Source: Glutamicibacter halophytocola (GTDB taxonomy: Bacteria; Actinomycetota; Actinomycetes; Actinomycetales; Micrococcaceae). Taken from it: a stretch of 64,000 bases of DNA. The notes under the pieces are model-generated. The model ran no database searches. It was not told the DNA's origin and saw only the letters and a program-made list of their open reading frames with translations. Below are positions 27,468 to 36,511 of this stretch, piece after piece (position 1 is the first letter of the stretch; each line of letters begins with the position of its first letter). The position numbers and the translations under genes are program-made. The stretch spans positions 2,108,001 to 2,172,000 of the forward strand of contig NZ_CP012750.1 in NCBI RefSeq assembly GCF_001302565.1, written 5' to 3'.

Positions 27468-28405
27468 TGATCGATCTTCCCAACACCACCACCTCCAAGG
27501 TGGCCAAGAAGCTGATCTCCTCGCGCCGCACCCACGGCGTGGTAGCCCTCTCCCGGGTATTGACCCTGGTGGTCATCACCCGCGAGGGATTTGCGGAGAA
27601 CGCCATCGAGGCCGCCAACCTGGCCAGCCGCGAGCACCCCTGCCGCATCATCGTGGTAGTGCGCGGCAATGCCAGCGAGAAGAACCGCCTGGATGTGCAG
27701 ATCCGCGTGGGCGGCGACGCCGGCGCTTCCGAGGTCATCGTCATGCGCACCTACGGCCCGGATGTGGTGGCCGACGAGGCGCTGATCTCGGCCCTGCTGC
27801 TGCCTGATGCCCCGATTGTGGCCTGGTGGCCGCATGGCGTGCCGAAAGATCCCTACGGCACGGCCCTGGGCAAGCTCGCCCACCGGCGGATCACCGACTC
27901 CGCCGAGATGGAGGACCCTACCGCCTCGCTCTTTGGCCGCATCGAGACCTACCAGGCCGGCGATACCGACCTGGCATGGACCCGCCTGACCTTCTGGCGT
28001 GCCCAGCTGGCCAGCATCATCGACCTGGTGGGCACCGAGGGCCTGACCGGCATCACCGTGAAGGGCTCGGAGAATTCCCCGTCCACCACGCTGCTGGCCG
28101 CCTGGCTGACCATGTGCCTGGATGTTCCGGTGACCATTGCCGCGGACAAGACCACCGGCGGCCTGTCCAGCGTGCGGCTGACCCGCGAAGACGGGGACGT
28201 GGAGCTCTCGCGCCCTTCCGGCGCGGTGGCCCACCTGTACCTGCCTGGTTCTGCCCCGCAGCGGATCTCGCTGCCGCGGCGTTCGGTGGCCGAATGCCTC
28301 GCCGAGGAAATGCGCCGGCTGGATGCCGACGACGTCTTCGGCGAAGTCATCACCAAGGGCCTGAACCTCACCAACCTCAGGAGCGTTGTCCCCAGTGATC
28401 GCTAG
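27464..28405 (+). CDS. opcA: glucose-6-phosphate dehydrogenase assembly protein OpcA
   Basis: Actinobacterial/cyanobacterial allosteric partner of Zwf, 313 aa. N-terminal MIDLPNTTTSKVAKKLISSR, then VVALSRVLTLVVITREG and REHPCRIIVVVRG; the middle block DAPIVAWWPHGVP and the C-terminal LAEEMRRLDADDVFGEVI are family-typical. ATG 27464 overlaps the zwf stop (ATGA) with GGAAGGA upstream; a GTG at 27452 is the alternative. No catalytic motif, as expected. Confidence 0.95.
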   Translation: MMIDLPNTTTSKVAKKLISSRRTHGVVALSRVLTLVVITREGFAENAIEAANLASREHPCRIIVVVRGNASEKNRLDVQIRVGGDAGASEVIVMRTYGPDVVADEALISALLLPDAPIVAWWPHGVPKDPYGTALGKLAHRRITDSAEMEDPTASLFGRIETYQAGDTDLAWTRLTFWRAQLASIIDLVGTEGLTGITVKGSENSPSTTLLAAWLTMCLDVPVTIAADKTTGGLSSVRLTREDGDVELSRPSGAVAHLYLPGSAPQRISLPRRSVAECLAEEMRRLDADDVFGEVITKGLNLTNLRSVVPSDR

Positions 28406-29135
28406 GCAAATCACCATCCATGAAGATGTCGCCTCCACGGCGCACGCCATCGCCGCCCGGCTGATCACCTCGATCACCGACGCGATCGCCGCCCGTGGAG
28501 TCGCGCATGTTGTGGTCACCGGCGGCACCCTGGGCATCGCTTCGCTCGTGGCTCTCGCGCAGAACCCGGCCAGGACTTCGGTGAACTGGTCCCAGGTGCA
28601 CTTCTGGTGGGGTGACGAGCGCTTTGTCGACAGCGGCAGCGCCGATCGCAACGTGCTGCAGGCCGAGCCGCTCTTTGCTGCACTGGATGAGCTGGGCCTG
28701 GACCGCGGCACCGTGCACGCCATGGGCTCCAGCGACCAGTACGACAGCGCCGAGCAGGCCGCCGCCGCCTACACGCAGCTGCTGGCGCAAGAAGCGCCGG
28801 AAGGATCGGCCTCGCCCGTCTTCGACGTGCTGATGCTGGGCATGGGGCCGGATTCGCATGTGGCGTCGCTGTTCCCCAACCACACGCGCTCGGATGAGCT
28901 CGGGGCCATCGCGGTCCATGACTCCCCCAAGCCGCCACCGCATCGGGTGACCCTGACCATGGGGACCATCAACACCGCTCGCGAGGTGTGGCTGGTGGTT
29001 GCCGGCGCCGACAAGGCTCCGGCCTTGGCCGCGGCCTCCCATGAAATCAACGAGGCGGCCGTCCCGGCCAGCGCCGTGCACGGCACGGAAGCAACCCGCT
29101 GGATCGTGGATCGCGCCGCATCAACACTGCTCTAG
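28395..29135 (+). CDS. pgl: 6-phosphogluconolactonase
   Basis: Hydrolyses 6-phosphogluconolactone in the oxidative pentose phosphate pathway. 246 aa of the DevB/SOL family: VTGGTLGIASLVAL near residue 38, HFWWGDERFVDSGSADRN near 65, MLGMGPDSHVASLFPNH near 145 with the catalytic His, and the C-terminal sugar-isomerase-like fold. GTG 28395 is chosen because AGGAG lies 12 bases upstream; TTG 28386 is possible. Overlaps opcA by 11 bases and ends the operon before a strong hairpin. Confidence 0.95.
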   Translation: MIARQITIHEDVASTAHAIAARLITSITDAIAARGVAHVVVTGGTLGIASLVALAQNPARTSVNWSQVHFWWGDERFVDSGSADRNVLQAEPLFAALDELGLDRGTVHAMGSSDQYDSAEQAAAAYTQLLAQEAPEGSASPVFDVLMLGMGPDSHVASLFPNHTRSDELGAIAVHDSPKPPPHRVTLTMGTINTAREVWLVVAGADKAPALAAASHEINEAAVPASAVHGTEATRWIVDRAASTLL

Positions 29136-29142
29136 CGAGCAC

Positions 29143-29190
29143 CGCAAGGCCGGCTCCCGGAACCCCTGGTTCCCGGGGCCGGCCTTTGCG
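29143..29190 (+). terminator. terminator-like hairpin after pgl
   Basis: Stem of about 20 bp (CGCAAGGCCGGC... with ...GCCGGCCTTTGCG and an inner CCCGG-AACC / GGTTCCCGGG), loop of about 3 bases, one or two bulges. No true T-tract. Position 8 bases after the pgl stop supports a terminator role. Confidence 0.6.
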
Positions 29191-29215
29191 CTAAACACCG
29201 TCATCAAGGATCTTC

Positions 29216-30202
29216 ATGCCAGAATTGCCCTCCCCGCTCAACGTCACCGTCATCGGCTCCGGAGTCATCGGCCTGTCCACCGCACACGAGCTGGCCTCGC
29301 ACGGCCACAAGGTGCGCGTGATCAGCGACCAGGAACCGCTGCAAACCGTCTCGGCCATCGCAGCTGCCATTTGGTTCCCTTATCATTCGGAGAACTCCCC
29401 CGCCGCCGACGTGCTGCTGGCGCGAACCCTGGCCCGCTTCAAGGCCCTGTCCCTGATTCCGGAGACCGGCGTCGACCTGCGCTTCGGCATGGATATCGAA
29501 CGCCGCGCGGACGCCGATCGCTCCTGGGCCAAGCATGTGGCCGACTCCGAGGTGGTCGACGCCGCCTTGCTGCCCGAAGGCGCGCTCAGCGCCACCAGCG
29601 GCACGGTCCCGGTCATCACGATGCCCACCTACCTTTCCTGGCTGCAGGACCAGTGCCAGCGCCACGGCGTGGAATTCGAGCAGCGTACCGTGAATGCCAT
29701 TGGCGATCTGCGGGCCGGCGCCGATGCGGTGGTGCTTGCCGGCGGGATGCGCTCAGCCGAACTGCTGGGCGATGACCACAGCGTGTATCCGATTCGCGGC
29801 CAGGTGATCCGGCTGGCCAATTCCGCGGGACTGCGCAACTGGCTCAGCGATGACGACCACCCCGGGGGCGTCTGCTACATCATTCCGCGCCGCGATGACA
29901 TCATCGTGGGCGGCACCGATGCCGCTCACGACACCAACCTCGAAGTTGATGCGCAAACAGCTTCCGAGATGCTCGCCCGAGCCATCAGCCTGGTTCCGCA
30001 ACTGGCCGGCTGCGAGGTTCTGGAGCACAAGGTCGGACTGCGCCCTGCGCGGGAAACGATCCGCCTGGAACGGGTTTCCGGCCAGGACATGACGGTGATC
30101 GCGGCCTATGGCCACGGTGGCGGCGGGGTCACCCTCTCCTGGGGCACAGCGCAACGCGTGGTGGAATTGCTCGATGCCCCGGCGCAAGCCACGCACCAGT
30201 AA
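29216..30202 (+). CDS. D-amino-acid oxidase (FAD)
   Basis: FAD flavoenzyme oxidising D-amino acids to 2-oxo acids, ammonia and hydrogen peroxide. 328 aa. Dinucleotide-binding VIGSGVIGLSTAHELASHG at residues 11-29; substrate/FAD block AAIWFPYHSENS near 50; VYPIRGQVIRLANS near 190; C-terminal GLRPARETIRLE and YGHGGGGVTLSWGTA near 300, the DAO family signature. AAGGA six bases before ATG. I recall a DAAO characterised from Arthrobacter protophormiae, a close relative of the suspected host. Not obviously related to the flanking operons. Confidence 0.92.
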   Translation: MPELPSPLNVTVIGSGVIGLSTAHELASHGHKVRVISDQEPLQTVSAIAAAIWFPYHSENSPAADVLLARTLARFKALSLIPETGVDLRFGMDIERRADADRSWAKHVADSEVVDAALLPEGALSATSGTVPVITMPTYLSWLQDQCQRHGVEFEQRTVNAIGDLRAGADAVVLAGGMRSAELLGDDHSVYPIRGQVIRLANSAGLRNWLSDDDHPGGVCYIIPRRDDIIVGGTDAAHDTNLEVDAQTASEMLARAISLVPQLAGCEVLEHKVGLRPARETIRLERVSGQDMTVIAAYGHGGGGVTLSWGTAQRVVELLDAPAQATHQ

Positions 30203-30326
30203 ACCCGGACTTCACGCCCTGTCAACACCCCGTTTTCCATCGCAGGATATGTTCGGCTCAGCGCACCGGCTTCCCCGGTGCATCCAGGAGGCAAAACACC
30301 AGCACCAGCCGTGCATGGGATCCTCG

Positions 30327-30344
30327 ATGACGCTTCAACGTCAT
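30327..30344. promoter_or_regulatory. palindrome upstream of glgP
   Basis: ATGACG-CTTCAA-CGTCAT: perfect 6-bp arms, 6-bp spacer, 93 bases before the glgP start. It has the look of a dimeric (LacI- or GntR-sized) operator for the glycogen operon. A separate short repeat GCACCGG-CTTCC-CCGGTGC sits at about 30261-30279 and may be a weak DAAO terminator. Confidence 0.4.
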
Positions 30345-30437
30345 GGGCGAGGACAGATAGCCTGCCTTAGAGTAATGTCACCTTTCACGCACCACCAGTG
30401 GAAATCCATATCCGTCCGAAGACCAGGAGAGCAGCAC

Positions 30438-32876
30438 ATGTCGCAACCCATCGACGCCTTCGAACTCCGCGATGCTGCAGCCGCGCAGCCTGCGCCAACG
30501 CCTGCACAGTTTCGCCAAGCCCTGCTGCGCCATCTGCAGTACACGGTCGGCAAGAGCCCGCAGAAAGCTTCGCTCTTCGACTGGCGGATCGCCTTGTCCC
30601 ACGCGGTGCGCGACCACGCGGTCGACCCGTGGTTCAACGCCACCCGGCGCACCTGGGACGAAGAACGCAAGCGGGTCTACTACCTGTCGATGGAATTCCT
30701 GATCGGCCGGCTGCTGGAGGACCAAGCCATCAATCTGGGACTGCGCGAAGTCGTGGTGCAAGTGCTGGGCGAATTCGGCTTGAGCTTTGCCGAAGTGGCC
30801 GAGGGCGAGCCTGACGCGGCCTTGGGCAATGGCGGATTGGGCCGCTTGGCCGCCTGCTATCTGGAATCCATGGCCACCATGGGATGCCCGGCCTACGGGT
30901 ACGGCCTGCGCTACGAGCATGGGCTGTTCCGCCAGCACTTCGAAAATGGGCGGCAGATCGAAACCCCGGAAAACTGGCTGGCCACAGACAACCCCTGGGA
31001 CTTCACCCGCCCCGAGGTCGCCTACCCGGTGGGCTTCGGCGGCGCGCTGGCCGAGCACAACGGCGCCTGGATCTGGTCGCCGGGCTCCCAGGTGCTCGCT
31101 TCTGCCCATGACACTCCAGTTGTCGGCTACGGCGGGAAATGGGCCAACACCTTGCGGCTTTGGGCGGCCATGCCCAGCGCCGACCTGTTCGATCTGAACC
31201 GCTTCAATGCCGGGGACTTCGCCGCGGCCTCCGAGCCGGAGGCGCTGGCGCGCAGCCTGAGCCGGGTGCTCTACCCGAATGACACCACCGACGGCGGCAA
31301 GGAGCTGCGGCTCTCCCAGGAATACTTCCTGACCTCTGCTTCCGTGCAGGACATCCTGCGCCGCTACCTCGCGGCCCATCAGGATCTGCTCAAGCTGCCC
31401 GAGTTTGTTGCCATCCAGATGAACGACACCCACCCGGCCATCGCCGGCCCCGAACTGATCCGCCTGCTGGTGGACGAGCACGGCGTCAATTTCGACACGG
31501 CAGTGCAGACCGTGACCGGGGTGCTGGGCTACACCAACCACACCTTGCTGCCCGAGGCACTGGAACGCTGGAGCGTGGGCTTGATGCGCAAGGTCCTCCC
31601 GCGCCACTTGCAGATCATCGAAACCCTGGACACCCAGTTCATCCAGTTGCAGGGCTCTGCCCCCGATCCGGTGCGCCTGGTCAGCAACGACCAGGTCAGC
31701 ATGGGCGATCTGGCCTTCGCCACCAGCCACAAGGTCAACGGGGTCTCGGCCCTGCATACCGAGCTGGTCAGCAAGGACTTGTTCCCGGTGCACAACGAGC
31801 TCCATCCGGGGCGCATCGTGAACATCACCAACGGCATCACCCCGCGCCGCTGGCTCAAGCTGGCCAACCCGTCGCTGGCATCGCTGATCACCGACACCAT
31901 CGGCGCAGGCTGGGAAACCGACCTGGAGCGGCTTCGCGAATTGGAGCCTTTTGCCGATGATCCGGCCTTCCGCGATGCCTTCGGACGCAGCAAGCGCCAG
32001 GCCAAGGAGCATTTCACCGGCTGGCTTGCCCAGGAGCATGGAATCGAGCTGCCTGCCGACGCGCTATTCGACGCCCAGGTGAAGCGGCTGCACGAATACA
32101 AGCGCCAGCTGCTCAATATCCTGTGGACCATTGCGCACTGGCAGCGGATCAAGCGCGATCCGCAGGCCGGCTGGGCTCCGCGGGTCAAGATCTTCGGCGG
32201 CAAAGCCGCACCGAGCTACCATATGGCCAAGCTGATCATCCAGCTGATCAACGACGTCGCCGAGCTGGTCAACAACGACCCGGAGACCAGTCATTTGCTG
32301 CGTGTGGCCTACCCGCCGAACTACGGCGTGTCCATGGCAGAGAAGCTGATCCCCGCGGCGGATCTCTCCGAGCAGATTTCCACGGCCGGAATGGAGGCTT
32401 CGGGCACCGGCAACATGAAGTTCGCGCTCAACGGCGCGCTGACCATCGGCACCCTGGACGGGGCCAATGTCGAAATCCGCGAGCACGTCGGGGCGGAGAA
32501 CTTCTTCCTCTTCGGGCTCACGACCGAACAGGTCGCCGAACGCCGGGCCCAGCCCGGCCACGCACGCACCGCGCTGGAAGCCAGCCAAACCCTGCGCGAT
32601 GTGCTCCAAGCCATTGCGGAGGGCGTATTCAGCCCCGATGACCGCCATCGCTACGATGGATTGCTTGATGCGATGTGGAACAGCGACTGGTTCCTGGTGG
32701 CCTCGGACTTCGAGGACTACGACCGTGCGCAAAGCGAAGTGGCCGACTGCTATCGCGACCCTGCACGCTGGCAGCGGATGGCCATCCTCAACGTCGCCCG
32801 CATGGGCTATTTCAGCTCCGATCGCTCAATTCGCGAGTATATGTCGCAAATTTGGAACGTGGAATCCGCTCTTTAG
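30438..32876 (+). CDS. glgP: glycogen phosphorylase
   Basis: PLP enzyme releasing glucose 1-phosphate from glycogen; GT35 family, 812 aa. YYLSMEFLIGRLLEDQ near residue 75, GNGGLGRLAACYLESMA near 132, MNDTHPAIAGPELIR near 325, and the PLP site EASGTGNMKFALNG near 655 with the Schiff-base Lys in NMKF. ATG 30438 (MSQPIDAFEL) is used; the open frame upstream to 30108 overlaps the DAAO gene and is not coding. First gene of glgP-glgB-glgC-glgA-glgX. The full-length maltodextrin-phosphorylase-like type, as opposed to the shorter GlgP common in actinobacteria, fits acquisition from proteobacteria. Confidence 0.96.
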   Translation: MSQPIDAFELRDAAAAQPAPTPAQFRQALLRHLQYTVGKSPQKASLFDWRIALSHAVRDHAVDPWFNATRRTWDEERKRVYYLSMEFLIGRLLEDQAINLGLREVVVQVLGEFGLSFAEVAEGEPDAALGNGGLGRLAACYLESMATMGCPAYGYGLRYEHGLFRQHFENGRQIETPENWLATDNPWDFTRPEVAYPVGFGGALAEHNGAWIWSPGSQVLASAHDTPVVGYGGKWANTLRLWAAMPSADLFDLNRFNAGDFAAASEPEALARSLSRVLYPNDTTDGGKELRLSQEYFLTSASVQDILRRYLAAHQDLLKLPEFVAIQMNDTHPAIAGPELIRLLVDEHGVNFDTAVQTVTGVLGYTNHTLLPEALERWSVGLMRKVLPRHLQIIETLDTQFIQLQGSAPDPVRLVSNDQVSMGDLAFATSHKVNGVSALHTELVSKDLFPVHNELHPGRIVNITNGITPRRWLKLANPSLASLITDTIGAGWETDLERLRELEPFADDPAFRDAFGRSKRQAKEHFTGWLAQEHGIELPADALFDAQVKRLHEYKRQLLNILWTIAHWQRIKRDPQAGWAPRVKIFGGKAAPSYHMAKLIIQLINDVAELVNNDPETSHLLRVAYPPNYGVSMAEKLIPAADLSEQISTAGMEASGTGNMKFALNGALTIGTLDGANVEIREHVGAENFFLFGLTTEQVAERRAQPGHARTALEASQTLRDVLQAIAEGVFSPDDRHRYDGLLDAMWNSDWFLVASDFEDYDRAQSEVADCYRDPARWQRMAILNVARMGYFSSDRSIREYMSQIWNVESAL

Positions 32877-32911
32877 CCCGGCACATTCGGTCACGGCAAG
32901 TCATACAGCTT

Positions 32912-32934
32912 TGACCTGCGTCATCTTAAGGTCA
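32912..32934. promoter_or_regulatory. inverted repeat in the glgP-glgB gap
   Basis: TGACCT-N11-AGGTCA with TTGACC overlapping its left arm. No matching -10 was found. It may be an operator or a remnant of an internal promoter for glgB. Confidence 0.25.
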
Positions 32935-32986
32935 GGGTGCCCCGATTGTGCTTGGATGAGAGCATTCGAAACAGCAAGGAGTCCCA

Positions 32987-35173
32987 ATGAAAGACGAGGA
33001 CAAGACGCTTTCGGTGCTCAACGCCCAGCAGGCACGCCTGTTGGCCCAGGGGCGGCACCCGGATCCCTTCGCTGCGCTCGGCCCCACCGACGACGGCAAA
33101 AATGTGGTCGTGCGCCTTCCGGGAGCCGAGCAGCTATGGCTGTTCAACGCCACCGATGAGGTACAGCTTCTTGCGGATTCAACCGACCCGGCGCTGTTCA
33201 CCGGTCCGGCCTTGCCGTACTACCGGTTGCGCATCCGCTGGGCTTCGGGGCAGCTGGAAGAACGCGACGATCCCTACCGCTTTGGCCCAGTCATGGGCCA
33301 GCTCGATGAGCATCTCATCAGCGAGGGCGAGCACCAGAGCCTGTGGAACGCACTCGGCGCCCACCTGCTCACCCATGAAAAGGTGGCCGGCGTGCACTTT
33401 GCGCTCTGGGCACCCAACGCCCAAAGGGTCTCGGTAGTCGGAGAATTCAACGCCTGGAACGGCACCGCGCACCCGATGCGCTCGCGCGGCGCCACCGGCG
33501 TCTGGGAGCTCTTCCTGCCCGGGCTGGATGAAGGCGTGGTCTACAAGTACGAGATCCTCGGCCCGGACGGCACGCTGATGCCGTTGAAGGCCGACCCCGT
33601 CGGCTTCGGCTCCGAGCACCCGCCAGCCACCGGTTCGGTGGTGCGGCAGCTGGGCGCCCACCAGTGGCAGGACCAGCAGTGGGTGGCCCGGCGCGAGGAA
33701 ATCAACTCCGTCGACGCCCCGATCAGCATCTATGAGGTGCATCTGGGCTCCTGGCGCCGCAGCGGCAACGAATCGCTGAACTACCTGCAGCTGGCTTCGC
33801 AGCTCGTGGACTATGCCGCGGATCTGGGTTTCACCCATATCGAGGTCATGCCGGTCAGCGAGCACCCCTTTGACGGGTCCTGGGGCTACCAGCCCATTGG
33901 GCTCTTCGCCCCGACCATCCGCTACGGTACCCCGCAGGACTTCGCCGCCTTTGTCGACGCCGCGCACGCCCGCGGGCTCGGGGTGATCGCCGACTGGGTG
34001 CCCGGGCACTTCCCCACCGACCAGCACGGCCTGGGCCGTTTTGACGGCACCGCCCTGTACGAGCACCTCGATCCGCGCGAGGGGTTCCATCCGGACTGGA
34101 ACACGCTGATCTACAACTACGGCCGGCCCGAGGTGCGCAACTTCCTGGTGGCCAACGCGCTGTACTGGCTCGGGGAATACCACCTCGACGGGTTGCGCGT
34201 GGACGCGGTCGCCTCGATGATCAACCGCGACTACTCGCGTGCCGAGGGCCAGTGGATCGCCAACAAGGACGGCGGCAACGAGAACTACGAGGCGCTCGAC
34301 TTCCTCAAGCAGACCAATGTGGCCAGCTACGGGCAGCATCCGGGCATCGCGATGATTGCCGAAGACTCCACCGCCTATCCCGGGGTCACCCGCCCGGTGG
34401 ATGCCGGGGGCCTGGGCTTTGGCTACAAGTGGAACCTGGGCTGGATGAATGATTCGCTGGAGTACTTCGGCAAGGATCCGGTCTACCGCAAGCAACACCA
34501 TAACCAGCTGACCTTCGGCATCACCTACGCCTTCAGCGAGAACTTCCTGCTGCCGATCAGCCATGACGAGGTAGTGCATGGCAAGGGGTCGATGTACTCG
34601 CGGATGCCCGGCAGCCATGCCGACAAGCTCGGCAACCTCAAGGCCTTCTACGGCTACATGTGGGGCTACCCCGGCAAGAAGCTGCTGTTCATGGGCCAAG
34701 AATTCGGGCAGCGCAGCGAATGGAACTACAAGGGCGAACTCGACTGGGGCGTGCTCGATGATCCGGGCCATGCAGGGGTGCTCGCACTGGTGCGCGATCT
34801 GAACCGGCTCTACCGCGAACAGCCCGCCCTGCACCGGCGCGACACCCAATCCGATGGATTCCAGTGGCTGCTCGTCGACGACGTGGAGCACCAGGTCTTC
34901 GCCTGGCTGCGCCGCGGCGAGCCTGGCGACCCCCATGTGGTTGTCGTCGTGAACCTGACCCCGGTTGAACGCACCGGATTCCGCATCGGGTTCCCGGTGG
35001 CTGGACGCTGGATCGAGGCATTGAACACCGATTCCGAGTGCTACCACGGGGCCAATCGCGGCCACGGCGGTGCCATCGAAACCGAAGCTGTCCCCGCTGG
35101 CGGCGAGGCACAGTCAGCACTACTTACGCTCCCACCTTTATCGGCAATCTATTTTGTGGAGGAACGCTCATGA
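32987..35173 (+). CDS. glgB: 1,4-alpha-glucan branching enzyme
   Basis: Forms alpha-1,6 branches in glycogen; GH13 subfamily 9, 728 aa. N1 domain to ~120, CBM48-like domain with [20 protein letters not shown] near 135, catalytic barrel from ~250. Catalytic residues: nucleophile in [12 protein letters not shown] near 405, acid/base Glu in [13 protein letters not shown] near 460, and the third Asp in [13 protein letters not shown] near 528. AAGGAG precedes ATG. It overlaps glgC by ATGA. Full N1-containing form, like that of Escherichia coli and rhizobia. Confidence 0.97.
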   Translation: MKDEDKTLSVLNAQQARLLAQGRHPDPFAALGPTDDGKNVVVRLPGAEQLWLFNATDEVQLLADSTDPALFTGPALPYYRLRIRWASGQLEERDDPYRFGPVMGQLDEHLISEGEHQSLWNALGAHLLTHEKVAGVHFALWAPNAQRVSVVGEFNAWNGTAHPMRSRGATGVWELFLPGLDEGVVYKYEILGPDGTLMPLKADPVGFGSEHPPATGSVVRQLGAHQWQDQQWVARREEINSVDAPISIYEVHLGSWRRSGNESLNYLQLASQLVDYAADLGFTHIEVMPVSEHPFDGSWGYQPIGLFAPTIRYGTPQDFAAFVDAAHARGLGVIADWVPGHFPTDQHGLGRFDGTALYEHLDPREGFHPDWNTLIYNYGRPEVRNFLVANALYWLGEYHLDGLRVDAVASMINRDYSRAEGQWIANKDGGNENYEALDFLKQTNVASYGQHPGIAMIAEDSTAYPGVTRPVDAGGLGFGYKWNLGWMNDSLEYFGKDPVYRKQHHNQLTFGITYAFSENFLLPISHDEVVHGKGSMYSRMPGSHADKLGNLKAFYGYMWGYPGKKLLFMGQEFGQRSEWNYKGELDWGVLDDPGHAGVLALVRDLNRLYREQPALHRRDTQSDGFQWLLVDDVEHQVFAWLRRGEPGDPHVVVVVNLTPVERTGFRIGFPVAGRWIEALNTDSECYHGANRGHGGAIETEAVPAGGEAQSALLTLPPLSAIYFVEERS

Positions 35174-36504
35174 ATACTGCTCCCGATACCCGCCACCTGA
35201 TCGGGGCGCCGCCGCGCCTCTCCAGCCAGGCGATGGCCTTTGTTCTGGCCGGTGGCCGAGGCAGCCGGCTTGAAGAGCTCACCGACCGCCGCGCAAAACC
35301 GGCGGTCCACTTCGGCGGCAAGTCGCGCATTATCGATTTCCCGCTCTCCAACGCCCTGAATTCCGGGGTTCGCAAGATGGCCGTCGCCACCCAATACAAG
35401 GCGCACTCGCTGATCCGCCATATGCAGCGCGGCTGGGGCTTCTTCCGGGCCGAGCGCAACGAGTATCTCGACATTCTTCCTGCCAGCCAGCGCGTCCAGG
35501 AAAACAAGTGGTACCTGGGCACCGCGGATGCTGTCACGCAGAATATCGATATCGTCGACGACTACGACATCGAGTACGTGATCATCCTGGCCGGGGACCA
35601 CGTCTACAAGATGGACTACGAGATCATGCTGCGCCAGCATGTGAACACGCAGGCTGATGTGACCATCGGCTGCCTGACCGTTCCGCGCGCCGAAGCCACC
35701 GGCTTTGGCGTCATGCACGTGAACGGGAACGGCCGCATCGTTGACTTCCTGGAAAAGCCGGCGGATCCTCCCGGGATGCCTGACGATCCGGAGATGGCAC
35801 TGGCTTCCATGGGCATCTACGTATTCAACTGGAAGTTCCTGCGCGAGTTGCTGCTGGACGATGCCGAAGACGCGAGCTCAAGCCACGACTTCGGCCACGA
35901 TCTCATCCCCGCCATCGTGAAGAACGGCCGCGCCTTCGCCCACAAGTTCACCGACTCCTGCGTGATGAGCGGGCTGGAAACCGAGCCGTACTGGCGCGAT
36001 GTGGGCACCATCGATTCCTTCTGGCGGGCGAATCTTGACCTCACCGAGGTCGTCCCCTCGCTGGACCTGTACGACAACAGCTGGCCCATCTGGACCTACG
36101 CGGAATTGACGCCTCCGGCAAAATTCATCCACGATGACGAGGCCCGGCGCGGGCATGCGATCGAATCGCTGATCTCGGGCAACTGCATCCTTTCCGGTGC
36201 CGAAGTCCACAAGTCGCTGTTGTTCACCGGCAACCGGGCCCACTCCTTCTCGAAGCTGGACCAGGTCGTGTCGCTGCCGAACGTCGATGTGGGGCGCAAT
36301 GCCGAGCTGGCCAAGTGCGTGATCGACAGCCGGGTGCGCATTCCCGAGGGCCTGATCGTCGGCCAGGACCCGGTCGAGGATTCGAAATGGTTCCGCCGCA
36401 CGGATTCCGGCGTGGTGCTCATTACGCAGCCCATGCTCGACCGCCGGGCCGCAGTGCTCGATGGCCGCCTGGACTTGGGCGCCGATGCGCTGGAGGGGAA
36501 GTAG
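35170..36504 (+). CDS. glgC: glucose-1-phosphate adenylyltransferase
   Basis: Makes ADP-glucose for glycogen synthesis; 444 aa, usually controlled allosterically. [20 protein letters not shown] near residue 22 (nucleotide loop), [19 protein letters not shown] near 43, [13 protein letters not shown] near 140, FLEKPADPP near 195 and the C-terminal left-handed helix to [16 protein letters not shown] 35170 overlaps the glgB stop. From memory it resembles the Agrobacterium/rhizobial GlgC closely ([53 protein letters not shown]), more than the usual actinobacterial enzyme. Confidence 0.96.
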   Translation: MNTAPDTRHLIGAPPRLSSQAMAFVLAGGRGSRLEELTDRRAKPAVHFGGKSRIIDFPLSNALNSGVRKMAVATQYKAHSLIRHMQRGWGFFRAERNEYLDILPASQRVQENKWYLGTADAVTQNIDIVDDYDIEYVIILAGDHVYKMDYEIMLRQHVNTQADVTIGCLTVPRAEATGFGVMHVNGNGRIVDFLEKPADPPGMPDDPEMALASMGIYVFNWKFLRELLLDDAEDASSSHDFGHDLIPAIVKNGRAFAHKFTDSCVMSGLETEPYWRDVGTIDSFWRANLDLTEVVPSLDLYDNSWPIWTYAELTPPAKFIHDDEARRGHAIESLISGNCILSGAEVHKSLLFTGNRAHSFSKLDQVVSLPNVDVGRNAELAKCVIDSRVRIPEGLIVGQDPVEDSKWFRRTDSGVVLITQPMLDRRAAVLDGRLDLGADALEGK

Positions 36505-36511
36505 GAACCCG

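Noticed and set aside
30378..32039. Long minus-strand frame opposite glgP
   Set aside because: Antisense of glgP; third-position G+C bias leaves it free of stops. No ribosome site or recognisable domain.
33179..35065. 628-codon minus-strand frame opposite glgB
   Set aside because: Same artefact; glgB shows all catalytic motifs on the plus strand.
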